Source: Numida meleagris | Lineage: Eukaryota; Chordata; Aves; Galliformes; Numididae | Direction of reading: 5' to 3' | DNA length: 64,000 bases | NCBI RefSeq assembly: GCF_002078875.1 | Contig: NC_034419.1 | Span: 17,701,090 to 17,765,089 of the forward strand | Part shown: positions 13,104 to 24,584 of the stretch, in pieces | How the letters are laid out: each line of letters opens with the position of its first letter | How positions within the stretch are numbered: the stretch's first letter is position 1 | Position numbers and translations under genes: made by a program | The notes under the pieces: model-generated | What the model saw: only the letters and a program-made list of their open reading frames with translations | Databases searched by the model: none | What the model was told of the DNA's origin: nothing

Positions 13104-15474
13104 CTCAAACCATTGTGTTGATCAAAATTCTTAAGGTCTTATGTATAAGACCCTCAGAGATCCCCAGAAGTAGCTTGGAATATCAGGAGGAGCTGAAAGT
13201 AAAATATTATAGTTTAAAAGGATTTTGCTGACTTTGAGGGTTTTTTTATGCTTTCCACAATAGGTTCAGGAAAGAACTAGAAGGGACAGAAGATTGCTTT
13301 CATTTCATTTTGTTTCATTATCCTATAAATAAAATATCATAAAATCATATGTTATTATCCAGGAAACCTTTTTTGAAAAACTGATGCTTTCTCTATGAGC
13401 ACAAAGACCTGTGTGTAAACCCGAGAAAAGTCCTAAGTGCTCAAAGAGAAACAGATGCTGTAAAAAAGCAGTTAGTGACAGAAATCTGTCAGAAACTCTG
13501 TGTAAGGAATCGGGACGTACCTGACCAGAAAGCTGATTTAGGGCTTGGGAGGAAGATCTGAGCCTGTGTGTGTCCAGCAGGGAGCCCAGCATCGCGTCCT
13601 CCACGCAAGTCATTCAGTCCAGGGGAATATTGGAGAGAAGAGGCTCCAGCGCGTCTCCTCCTCAACCTGTGAGCCTCTCTGAGTAGGGCTGCTGGTTCAC
13701 GACACTGGTGATGACAGATCTGTGATGGGAACAGGTCTCCATCAAGCGCAGGGGAAAGCAGCCAACGCGTTTCACACTGGGCACTCAGCACCTGGGGAGC
13801 AGTGCTTCCCTGTCACTTCCAGATTGGCTGTACACGTTTTATATAAATGTACGCATGCACGTATTTTAAAAATCAACTGACCCAGAGCTGAAAGGTTCTA
13901 CAGCACCCTACTGGAATGGAGAGTAGCTAGTTCACTCATACTTTCACCTGAATTCAGTTAAAGAATCGATCATTTCTTGTATGAACGTACTAGTGCCTCT
14001 AGAATAGTTGGCGTTATCTTTTTGAATGTGTGACTCATAGAATAATGTAAAAGATCCTTTGAAATATAAAGGTAAAACCAGATTATTCAAGCACGCTTTT
14101 TGCTCACAGTATTTTTAGTCTGCACTTGCCTTTCATTTCCAGCACTGAAGCAACTCTATGAGCACAACAATAGAGGTCACAGGGAAGAACATCCAAAAAT
14201 CAGGTCTTAAACTATACGCTGGGAGATACTATGATTCATCAATCCCAAACAGTGACCTCTAGCGAGTGGCAGGCAAAGATATCTGCATCCTAATTCCATA
14301 CCATTCACTGCAGGGAGGATGCTTCTTTGTGATGGCAATTACTTGTATGAATGAGAGTCTCAGCTCAACTCCGTGACTGAAATTGTTGCGTGTTAAAGGC
14401 AAGCCACAGTAGAGATTTCTGTGGTACTTTGCACTCTTATGGTGCTGCATAAATTTTCAAAAATAGCAAGGGAATAGGAATGGAAATGGGACTGATGCCA
14501 GCGCAGAATTCCCAGGTCTGAAGAGCTTCCAGTCAGTGCCTCTCCTCTCCCCATAGGCAGCTCTAATGACGGTCTGGGTAGACAAAGATATCCTTAAGCC
14601 AAACGTATAGTTTGAATCCATTTGGAGATAATGGCCTAATATGAAGGGAGAGAGTATCCTGAAACGGCTTTGAGTAACACGGTTCCAAGTGGTGGTGAAA
14701 GCTGAACAGCCTGCAGAGCACTGCCCTACATGGTGCAGGGCTGCAATGCTGCTGGAAGAGATCTCTGTGCCTTAAAAGATACTCCGTCAAGTATCTTTGG
14801 ATAGGGATGAGAAAGTAATAAACTATCTGGGTATAATATTACAAACTTTCTTACATTTTAACCGTCTCTGAACTCTGTGTTGTACACGTTTTGCATGTCA
14901 GCTCTCTAACTTGCATCTGAATCTTTGTTCTCTGACATTTAGCATCACTCTTCTCTAGCAAAGGTTGTTGCTTTTTTTTTTCTCCCAATGCCTTTCTGAC
15001 CTGTCTTTAAAGTCAGCACTCCCATCATTCTCAGCTGACATACAGAAAACAGTGACATATTGACTTTTACAAGAGGTGACACGACGTGAATAGAGGAAAA
15101 CTTGGCGCTGGTTTTTCCATATGAAAGGAAGTGTCAACCAAACAAACAAAAGTCCCCCCACTTCATCCAGTTAATGAATCACCATTGTCTGTGAAGGTGC
15201 ATATATTCAGTGCTCTGTGGAATATAGCTTCTGAGATAAACACGCAAATTTCCATTTAAAAACAAAAAATGAACCTTTATGAACATGAAAGCTCATTTCT
15301 TAATAGATCCTTGAAAATAAGGAGGAATGGGGTTGATTTGAGTTGTGTGGAGAGTCGTGATGAAGAAAAACAACTTGCTTTCTGATCAAGACTCAGCCCA
15401 GCTTTCCTTCTTAACGTTTCAAAAGGCCGTGAGATGTCCTTCTCCTCCCACTTTTTTATAGCATGGGATAAATG

Positions 15475-15530
15475 TGACTGGGAGGTACCTCAGCAGGTTC
15501 CTAGTCCAACGGTGGGCTGCATGCAAGACA
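15475..15530 (-). mobile_element. possible CR1 LINE 3' relic, antisense
   Basis: The phrase around 15478-15513 (actgggaggtacctcagcag, then ttcctagtccaac) resembles the reverse complement of the CR1 3' end, which typically gives gggacctc and ctagtccaac. The match is short and degraded, and the sequence beyond it is not clearly CR1. Confidence 0.3.
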
Positions 15531-18175
15531 GATGTCCCTTCAGTATTTTGGTCTTACAAGAAAAGGAGGTGTTTTTGCCCTCATTGCCATGATCTATATG
15601 CGAGACACCCTTCACATTCCCCAGTAGCATCCAGGATGAGCCCAGTTCCAGTGACAATAGGCAACCAGTCCAAAGGTGTGGCGAGGCCACTGTGTTTTGT
15701 AAACCTTCAGCTTACAAATTATGGTGTCTTTAATTTCAAGGACAGAAACAAGGCATTTTGAAAAAAGTTCCTTTCCCATTTCTTAGCAGCTTTCTCGTCC
15801 CAAAGAGCCATCCAGTGCTGACACACACTGAACAAATCCATAGCAGGAGCACTAATTGACTTTGGCTGATTAACAACTGACAACTACTCAGTGGCACACT
15901 GAAAGAAACTCTTAGCTGGCTTCAAAATTACAAATGCTAAAATCTACCAGAACTATCATTAATAGAACTTCTTGCTGACAGCCCCAGTGCAGGAGTCAAA
16001 AAACTTACCTCTCTAGGATGAGGGAAACAGTAAACCGTCATGAGGAGCTGCTCAATTTTACTGCTCTGTTGATTTCTGGCCTCTGGGAATAGACGTTTCT
16101 GTGATGTGCATAGACAAATTTCCATAGCAGCACACATTCTTTCAATCCTTGTGCCAGCCATACCATACGCGTGTTATTTCCTTTCAAGAGTTATCATGCA
16201 TAGAATTATTTATTATTGCATAGAAATGTTATAATGAAATAATGGTTGCTGCAATGCCCCAGAGCTATAGGGTCATTTAAATGCAACTGTCAGATTAAAT
16301 GAAAAGCTACACACTGCTTATAAAACTGCTTGTTAGATTAACATTTCAGTCTTCTGAACTGAAAAAGTGGATTTGAGAACTGAATTGAATATAGAAAAAT
16401 TGGAGGTTGAGAGCAGCACAGTAGAGTATTTATGAAATGTCATTTCCCCCTTAGAAATGTAGACACTCAGCTGTGAGTGCTCCAAACACCAACTGTTTAC
16501 TTTCCTCTCCCATTTCTGAGGGCGAGCAGAGCAGAATGACGGCAGCTCCGTGCTCTGGTGGCATTTGGAAAACCTTTGGGGCATTTCCATAGCATTCAGC
16601 CATTGCACTGCAGCAACAGAAGCCGGGGTCTGCGGCTGAGCTGAGACGAATGCCACAATTTCTATAACAAGGTCTGCAAACCTGATCACACCTTTTGCCC
16701 TTCGCATCCTGGAAGCAAGGCAACCACTGCCTGCAAAGGCTGCGGTCGCACATCCACGTGGGCAGAGCCAAGGGGCAGAGGGAGGCCAAGGACACCTCAC
16801 CCCGAAACAACATCAGCTCCTTTCGGCTGCCCCTTCACGGTGCTCTTTTATTTGTTCCTTTGTTTTCAGCACTGCAGATGAGTGGGGATAGCATTCGGCC
16901 CCCAGAGGTTAGCACCGAAACGAGATTTTGTCATTTATCCACCTTCCCGTTTTAATGAATCGCATTTGTTAAAACTGCAACAGAAAGAGGAGAAAGAAAC
17001 CTGAACAACAACCCGCCTGTTGTTCTTTTGATCAGCCTGGCCCTGTTGCTTCACGGGAATGCATTTGTGTCCTACCAGATCAAAAGCAAAGTCACTTCTC
17101 CTGCAGAGCCCTTCCCTCTGCACAAGGGGCAGAGCCTGCGCCGGCAGCACCCTGCCATGTGTACAGCCCGCACTGGGGCTTCAAGACAAATTTAACAACT
17201 AAAAGAAGAATGTTAACTGTTTAATTTTTGAAGAGGAGTTGAATATTTCAGACGGTAAAATTCTTCCCATTGCCAAAACCAATACTGAAGCAGGATGGCA
17301 GCTCCCTGCCAGGACTCTGTCAAAGAGATCATTGAAAACTGGTGGAAAAAAAGTCATGCAAGCTGTCCATGCCACCATGCTGCAGGCCATCGGGAGCAGT
17401 GGGTGTGATGTACTCCTGCAGCGAAGATGCTGTGTTTGCTGGTTTTCCACCAGAGGCTTTGTGCATCTTCCAGGTGTTGGGGAGCATCACCATGATGGCA
17501 GTCAGCAATGGGCTGTGGTTTCCTCCTGTCCTACACCTCCCCATTCTTGGACTGTTTAAATGCATTCAGCACAAAGTGTTCCCTGCGATACCAAGCACTG
17601 AGATGAAAAGAATTCCTCTGGCCTTTTCCAGTTAAGGAATATCTTTAGCCATTTTCCTGATGGAGGAGTCAATGTTCGTATCAAAGGAGCCTGTGTTTAA
17701 ACTGATCTGGGGTCTGGCAACAAGCACAGCTGCCTTCGGGTAGGAGCCAGGCAACAGGAAAACATTTCTTACATCCTACATCATGACACATTCTGTTCCT
17801 GATAATTCTCTGCAATACTATACCTTCTTTAAATTTTCAAACCATTCAAACTGAGTCATTCTGACTGCTTTGTATTTTTCTGCAATTTCTTTTCTTGTTG
17901 AATGCTGTTTTTTGCTGCATGAACCCATCCCAAGGCTACAGCAATACCTTGCATCCAACATGTACCTGCTGGGCATGTTTCAAGAATCTTACCTCTTCTA
18001 GCTGCAGTGACTGCTCGAACTGCTGGAACTGCTAGAACCAAGTCACAATTTAGCTTGCCACTTAAGAAAGGTAATAATCTGTTTTGATTACACGAGCATA
18101 AAAACACCTGAAAATGAATGGTTGCCTTTTTACCATTATAGCCCAGTGGAAACCAAACTGTTAACTACTTGCAAG

Positions 18176-18339
18176 CTTCATTTCTATATAAACGTAAAAT
18201 GGGAACAGCAGTAAGTAGTTTCATGTTAATAAACAAATACACAAGACAAGACCAATTAGTCAAAATGATGTGACTAATCTGTCATTTACAGAAGGCTGCG
18301 GAGAAACCCATCCACACAAGATTTCTGTTCTCTATCTGA
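18176..18339. repeat. diverged direct repeat, copy 1
   Basis: This 164-bp segment aligns almost without gaps to the segment at 19105-19267, in the same orientation and about 929 bp away. Over the last 94 bp I count about 62 identical positions (roughly 66 percent) with no gap. The shared block ATCCACACAAG is exact. This copy carries an 8-bp inverted repeat, ATTAGTCA at 18255-18262 and TGACTAAT at 18271-18278, which is AP-1-like. It may be an old tandem duplication or two insertions of one ancient interspersed repeat. I do not recognise the family. Weak similarity may continue to about 18450. Confidence 0.7.
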
Positions 18340-19104
18340 CGACTTGGCCTTGCTTTGCTCACTGCTCTTGAAAAGAGACATTTAAAATCAAACAACTCAG
18401 CGATCTGTGCATTCACTAAGCCCTGCTGGAAAGAATCAAGGGGAAAGTTGCTCCCTGTGTACTCAACATATTTTCTTACAGCTGAAATAGCTGCATTAGT
18501 CATCTCCACATTGTCCAAATCCCTGTGAGCGAGATACCAAATTGTCCTTCAGAGAATCTTCTCTTTCTGGTCTCTATGGTACCTTTGGAAGGAGAAAAGC
18601 AACAAAATGAAAAACCCTACAGTAGAAGCAGAACAGCAGTGGATATTCAGGTGTCTAACTAAACTGTATCCTCAGCGTTTTGCTGAACTAGAGTTTGTTT
18701 TAATTAATCTATTTCAATAAGTAATATCTCTCATTGGGCTTTCTCCCTATTACCTGCAAATAGAGCAGTTGTTACAGTGCCTCATATTATGTATAACACA
18801 TTCTTTCATATGTTCAATCCAGCTAATTTGTTTTCATATAAGAAAGAAACCCGTGAGCCAGACCGTTTCAGTCTTGCTCTACTGTGCAACCTTCTTCTTC
18901 AGGAGTGGTTTCACGAGCTGAAATCCATTAATTTTCCAAAGTGCAAAAGTGGAAAAAGGGAGCCCAATTCCCTCTGAGGGATCCCTTCTTTTTTCTTCCT
19001 GAAAGATAGGGTGGCCATTCACATAACCACACTGCACTTGATTCACCTCCAGATACCTTTTGTGGTATCCCACTACACTCTTCTGGAGGCCAAGGCTCCT
19101 GTAC
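18340..19104. other. spacer between the two direct-repeat copies, no gene
   Basis: No supportable gene. A minus-strand open frame of 78 codons starts at 18518 and runs through the end of copy 1, but it shows no domain. The rest is ordinary AT-rich sequence. Confidence 0.5.
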
Positions 19105-19267
19105 CTTCATTTCCACACAAACACAGGACAGGAGCAGAAGCGAGCTGTTTATCTTGATAAACAGACACACAAGGCATGATCGGTTAGTCTGAATGATATG
19201 ACTCATTCATCATTACCTCAGTCCTACGGGGACGCTCATCCACACAAGGGCTTTGCTCATCATCTGA
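19105..19267. repeat. diverged direct repeat, copy 2
   Basis: This is the partner of the unit at 18176-18339, 163 bp long. The inverted-repeat core of copy 1 has changed here so that one arm is a consensus AP-1 site (TGACTCA, 19199-19205) while the other arm reads TTAGTCT. Differences between the copies are rich in transitions, as expected from old neutral decay, yet the total length is preserved to within one base. Confidence 0.7.
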
Positions 19268-22200
19268 ATATTTATTTAATCACGCATGAGCCGCTCAACG
19301 TCAAACCTGAGACCCACGGGCAGTGCTGTAAATCAGGGGCGCGTGGTGCTTCGGCCAGCAGCATCCACACTGACTTTGCTGAAAGACAAGATTTAGACCG
19401 ATACTAATGAAGCAGGGAAAGAGCAAGAGCATGAACAGGAGGCTGCTTGGGTGGGTGTACAAACTCTCTGAAATGAGAACAAATTTATTTGTTGGGATTC
19501 GTGGCAGCGCAGCCACAGATTTCATATAGCAAATTGGCAAAAAGATCTGAGCTGTCTTCCAGAGCCTCCCAGTGATTTGCCATGGAAGTTTACGTACCCA
19601 GACGTCTGCCTTACCACGTCACGTCTCCCATTTCTGCTCTTCACAATGATGGCTGACATGACAACATCACTGCGTTGTCCAGGAGGGATGCCCAGGCAGA
19701 AGACCTCCAGTTGGTGGAACAGGAGAGGGGATGTTCAGTGTGGGACCCTGGAGCACAGGGCATTTGTCCACTCCGTGGGACTCTACCACCTCTGCGACTG
19801 TTCTTTAGCAGAAGGAGCTTCAGATCATCCTTTTTTCCTTTAAACCTGCTGTCAAAATAAGGACCGTAATGAGCAGGCAGATGAAAGCTGGGAACAGCCA
19901 TTGTCACCTGTGTGAATCTTGGCCGCAGAGCTCAGTGACAGGTGTAAAACTCAGTGGGAGGTTTGCCTGAATGGAGATAGGGGGAACTGCAGGGTCAGAG
20001 CAGTAGTGCTCCCTTTCAGTTTTGCTGAGTCACACAGTCCCAACGCATCCATTTTCACTTTCAGTACTGTCTCCCAGGACTGGAGGGAGAGCAGAAATTT
20101 CATTTTCCAAAAGTGATAACTTTATACGCCGGAAAATATGACACGTCGTTTTTCAGGAAATCTTTGCGAATACCCCAAATCTTGTGAAAATCTTAAAGGC
20201 ACAGGACCCCCATGTCCATGGATTTCTCTTGCCCCAGGCTATCGCTCTGACATGTCATTAAAACACAGAATAACAGCACATCTTGCAGAGGAGCCTCAGC
20301 GTCTAGCACACAAGTCCCTCGAAGCCTGCAAGCTAAATGCTGTTCCCACAGGGATCACTGCTAATTGCAAGAGCGGAGTTGCAAATATCCTTCAGGTTAA
20401 TGGAAAGGGAGTTTGCTTGGAAGTTGATGCCTCCAAAGTTTTCAGAGCTGTCCTGGGAACGCGAGCAGACAGCCTTCATGTAGTGGTCTGTTCTCATCGC
20501 TCCCTGCAGCTGGAAGTGGCCAGCCAATGGGAACAGGAAGGCTTTGCTGCTACGAGGCTGAGTTCTGAATCATAGCGTGTTAGCTGGGATAGGGTGCAAG
20601 TGGTGTTACTCACTGTCCGTAGGATATCTGCTACTTTACACCCATATGAATACACTATTTTAACTTACCAGCAGCCAGAAGAGAAGGCACTAAAACTTTA
20701 AGAATAAACTGCATTGTGATAGGGCTTCCTCAATATATTTCTCTACCAGGTGACCTGAAAACGCCGCAGAAACGTGTTTTAAAATAACTTTACAAACGGT
20801 ATCACCCATAGTCACCTCTATATATCCCCCAGACTTCTTTGCCTACCTTATGTCCCTCACACCCTGAGCCTGTTCAGTTCAAACCCCTCACAGCTGGGGG
20901 AGGAGGTTACACTGATTTCCCTTTGCCTGAAGCAGAGATGTTTGGCCAGTGCTGCATGCAGGTATCCTGCAGCACAACCAGCTGCTTCCTGGCACAGTGA
21001 TATTGCAGCCCTACGGCGAATGACTAGCAAAGCTGTCCTGGCTACAGCTGGTCTTACTAGGCACTGGTGCACAAACCACCACCACTGTCTGAATCTCCTG
21101 CTTTGGACATATGGTCAGCAGCTCCCCAACAAGCTTTCTCACAGTCATGGGCAGACATGTGCTACCCAGAGCTAGGTAGGAGTGTTTAAAACTGCCCAGC
21201 TGCTCTCCCTTGGAAATAAAATCACGATCGTGTTGCTGTGAAGGAGTTAGGAGAAAATCTCATGCTGGTGTTTACAGACAAAGGCAAAACCAAAAAATAA
21301 TTATAGACTTCAGCCTGACTAAGGGCATTATATAATAAGAGAAAAGCATTTATAGAGAACATCTTATTACTATTCCAACAATAAGAAAAAGAATGTGATT
21401 GATAGGGAACATTCAAGAGGCCAGAAAATGCTTTAGGAAGATGGAAAAAAACAAGTGAAAAATCAATACACTAAAATGTCCTCTATTCCACTCTCTTTAT
21501 GCTCTCAAAACTACACGAGCAAAGTTCTCTCACTTTGACATCTAGAGCAGTGATGACAGCAAACAAGGCACAAACTACAATACTCTTTGGGACCCACCTG
21601 GAATTACAGTACTAATCAGAAAAATCATTTTGACTATCTCCCTAGCAACACACTTGCCAACCGCATTGAGCCATTAATTGCATAATTGTTCAACCACCAC
21701 TTACTGGCTTTAAGACTATCAAAGGAAGAATAAGAAGCCCTGCTAAAAGCGTCGTACAATATTAGTTTAATTAAACAGAAATGCATGGAGAAAAATCATA
21801 GCTGAAACCACACAGGTAAGCTCTTGGGATGTGATACTTGTGAATATTCCCATTCCCCTTTCAGTCCCTAATGAGTCTGGATTGGTATTCCACATACACA
21901 TGCTTCTCAGAGAAATTCCTGACCGTATCTAACAAAGTTTTAACATCTTTCCTGATATCACAGAAGCATTTTCTAGGGTCAGACAATCTGTGAATAAAGA
22001 AGAAATGGTCAACTAGCAATTAGGGCAGGATTATACATTCTGTTAATTCTATATAGACTAGTGAAAATTGAGAAAAAATATATAAACTCCCTGGCACAAA
22101 GAAGATAATTAAAATATTATCCACTGTATTAACAGTTTTCCCTCCCTTAACACAATCAAATTAATTTAGCAAGGTTTGAAAGAGCTCTGTTGGTTGCAGC

Positions 22201-24302
22201 AAGTGATGGTTTGGCGGCCACCTCAATGGATCCAGAAATGAGTTCAGCCTTCAGACTTGTGACAGGTTCATTTTGTGACCCTGGACAATCTTCGCAGGCT
22301 AGATCCTGGCAGCAGGACCAAAGGAGCCCTCCTGCCATCCCCAGGCTCCCACTACAAAAATCAAGTAAGAACAGAGGGGCTGCAGCTCAGTTTTGCTCTT
22401 CTACAACATTAGCTGATTCCTGTGTCTTTTTAAAAATGCGCCTTTCTGTCATTTTGCAAATGTTCTGTTAATTATAATGATTGTTTACAAGTACACTCAT
22501 CCTTTTATCCCCAAATCTGAAGGTATCCCAAAGATATGTAATCTGTGTAGTCTGATAAACCACCTGGCATTCCAGCTGTGTAGGTGATGCGGGCTCCAAA
22601 ACCCAGGAACCACAGCATACTGCTTTAAGTGCCCAGCACGGCTCCTCCTCTAATGTACTCCCACGTTGATGGACACGTCTCCACTGAGCTTCGGGGGATA
22701 TATTTTGGGCCCATAACGAAGAATGTCTACATATGGCTTGTCTCTTGGCATTACCTGGCAGATCATTTTGTCATATACCAGAATAACAGGAAAACAGCCA
22801 GACCTCAAGAGTTTTCAGGGAACCGTCTTACGTGCTGACTGCAAGAAAAAAAAAAAAAACCTTATTCCGTCAATTTATAATTCTGTCAAATATTCTGCCC
22901 ATGGGTCAGCAATGGTCTAATTATTAGATAACTAAAATTGGCAACACATTGCGCTCACCTCTAAGGATGTCGCTTGCTATTTCTCTGTGCTCCGGTTCTC
23001 TTTAAATAGTGGGAAAACAGTGCTTCCTTCTAACTCTTTGTTGTTCACTTGGGCTGTGCACTTCGTGCCAGGTAATTTGTCATGCTGTGTGTTTGTACAG
23101 CATGCAGAGCTAAGGGCTGGGTCTCTGCTGGACCCCGTGGTGAGCCCTGCTCTTAAGGACAAATACAAAGTGGCCCCAGATCCAGTGCAGTGGGGACCAG
23201 TGGGTCTTTGGCAAAGCCTGAAAAAGGATGAGGAACCGTGTCAGAGGCTCTTCTGGTTTTAGCACCCAAAGGTGGCTCTGCGTTGATTGTGCCTTGAGGG
23301 AAGCCTGGATGGGCCCCTAATTTATAATCATCTCAAGACCAGCAAACTTCATGAATCTGCTGAGAAACAATGATCTCTTGTCTTCGCTGTGGCTTCCCTA
23401 CAGGACCTAGACTAAATTATTGCTCGTGGTGCAGAGGGCCATGTGTCACTTCACAAATGCAGCTCCAATTTCTCCCACATTTGGGTATTTTGTCTTACAG
23501 TACAGTAAGAGTTATTTCCATCACTGTTTGCATAGCACCTACTGAAACAGAGCTCTGATCACCACTGGGTTTATTGCAGCACCACCATGGAAGCAGCAAT
23601 AGCACTGTGAATTCAAGGACCATCTGTCCAAGCATAATTTGTTCCCCTGCCCACTCGGTTCCACAGTCTGTCAAAATCACCCAGGTTGAAAAAAGAAACC
23701 AAAAGCCTCTACTATTAGAAGTGCCCAAATTAACTGGATCGTTTTGACAGAACTGGGTTAAGGAACGATTACATCTGCAGTGTGGAAGATGTGGAGGAGC
23801 AGAACATCGTGTTGAATGGTGGTGCTGGATGCTTGGAGGACGTGGAGCAAGGGCAAGCTCTTTGCTGGTAAACCACTGTCCCAACACACAGTTCCCATAC
23901 ATGGGCTGGGGAGGCTCCCAGTGCCCAGTGGGAGTTAGGAGGAGAACACTGCTTTGCTTTGGAGCTGAGAAGGTCAAACTCTTTTTCCAACTCCTCCATC
24001 TTCATGTTGTTTCACAGAAGGGAAAAAAGCATCTTCTACAATTCTAGTTCTTCTATAACTCCCCATACAAGCTAAAACAACTTGTTCTTTTTACCCTGAG
24101 GCTTGATTTTTTAAAAAATCCATTTCTCTTCCCCCAAAAAATATTTAAAAGGCAACGAAATGTTAAAAGGAAAACAAAGCAATGAAACAGACAGATCCTT
24201 CATCATGGAGTACAGATGAGGTCAGTCTGTGAGCCAGCTTATCTTTTCTATTTTGATGACAAGTATTCTGGACTTTCATTACTTTCTGCCACAATGGATA
24301 TG
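19268..24302. other. gene-free region
   Basis: No gene is supportable. A plus-strand frame of 145 codons at 20138-20575 is open but unrecognised, and a minus-strand frame overlaps it. The site TGCTGAGTCA at 20023-20032 matches a MAF/NF-E2 half-palindrome. The segment 21640-21800 is rich in ATTA cores with a TAGCAAC RFX-like half site and could be conserved non-coding DNA. An A14 tract lies at 22846-22859. Nothing else stands out. Confidence 0.5.
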
Positions 24303-24349
24303 CTCTTCTTCTTCTTCTTCTTCTTCTTCTTCTTCTTTCTTCTTTTTTT
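24303..24349. repeat. CTT microsatellite
   Basis: A run of about eleven CTT units degrades into a C/T-rich tail ending in TTTTTTTAG. The polypyrimidine run followed by AG resembles a splice acceptor, but no exon is recognisable after it. It lies about 55 bp upstream of a CR1 tail. Confidence 0.9.
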
Positions 24350-24403
24350 AGGTTTCACTTCCAATTTTATTACAAAGAATTTATCTTTACCTCTACTATT
24401 GAA

Positions 24404-24584
24404 CAGTGTCCCAGGAGGTCCTCAAGGCCAGGTTGCATGGGGCCCTGGGCAGCATGATCTAGCTCTTGATCTAGTGGTTGGCAACCCTGCCCATGGCAGG
24501 CGTGCTGAAACTAGATAATCTTTGAGGTCCGGGAGATCCTGTCCACCCCAAGCCATTCTGTGATTCTACAATTCCATGATTCAT
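24404..24584 (+). mobile_element. CR1 LINE, 5'-truncated 3' tail
   Basis: The sequence follows the CR1 3' untranslated consensus in order: ctcaaggccaggttg, ggggccctgggcag, the gatctag segment, ccctgcccatggcagg, and a terminal attctgtgattctac repeat. CR1 elements end in a short direct repeat of this kind rather than poly(A). Only the last 180 bp are present, so the copy is dead. A 12-bp tandem duplication inside it doubles the tgatctag segment (24455-24474). Confidence 0.93.

Larger units (their letters stand above)
12854..18175. other. gene-free region with a moderately GC-rich patch
   Basis: No gene is supportable. The part at 13500-13800 is more GC-rich and has several CpGs, with overlapping open frames on the minus strand. 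The part at 16450-17560 is likewise GC-elevated, with open frames in both strands, including a 155-codon minus-strand frame at 16333-16800. None has a recognisable domain. At 18003-18035 a 9-bp unit reading roughly ACTGCTNGA is repeated about three times. The minus-strand frame at 17856-18107 contains an AG|GTAAGA donor-like site near 17996, but without a clear acceptor or a known protein I do not call an exon. Confidence 0.55.

Noticed and set aside
16333..16800. 155-codon minus-strand open frame
   Set aside because: A second minus-strand frame of 120 codons overlaps it in another register and neither shows a domain.
17342..17635. Plus-strand frame with a hydrophobic stretch resembling a membrane segment
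   Set aside because: Only one hydrophobic stretch, no family match, and overlapping frames on both strands.
17856..18107. Possible minus-strand exon ending at an AG|GTAAGA donor-like site near 17996
   Set aside because: The upstream acceptor near 18070 is weak, the peptide is unrecognised, and part of it comes from a 9-bp tandem repeat.
20138..20575. 145-codon plus-strand open frame
   Set aside because: No family recognised, and a minus-strand frame overlaps it. Single-sequence evidence is insufficient for a gene call.
24303..24352. Polypyrimidine tract plus AG resembling a splice acceptor
   Set aside because: It is a CTT microsatellite, and the sequence after it leads into a CR1 tail rather than an exon.
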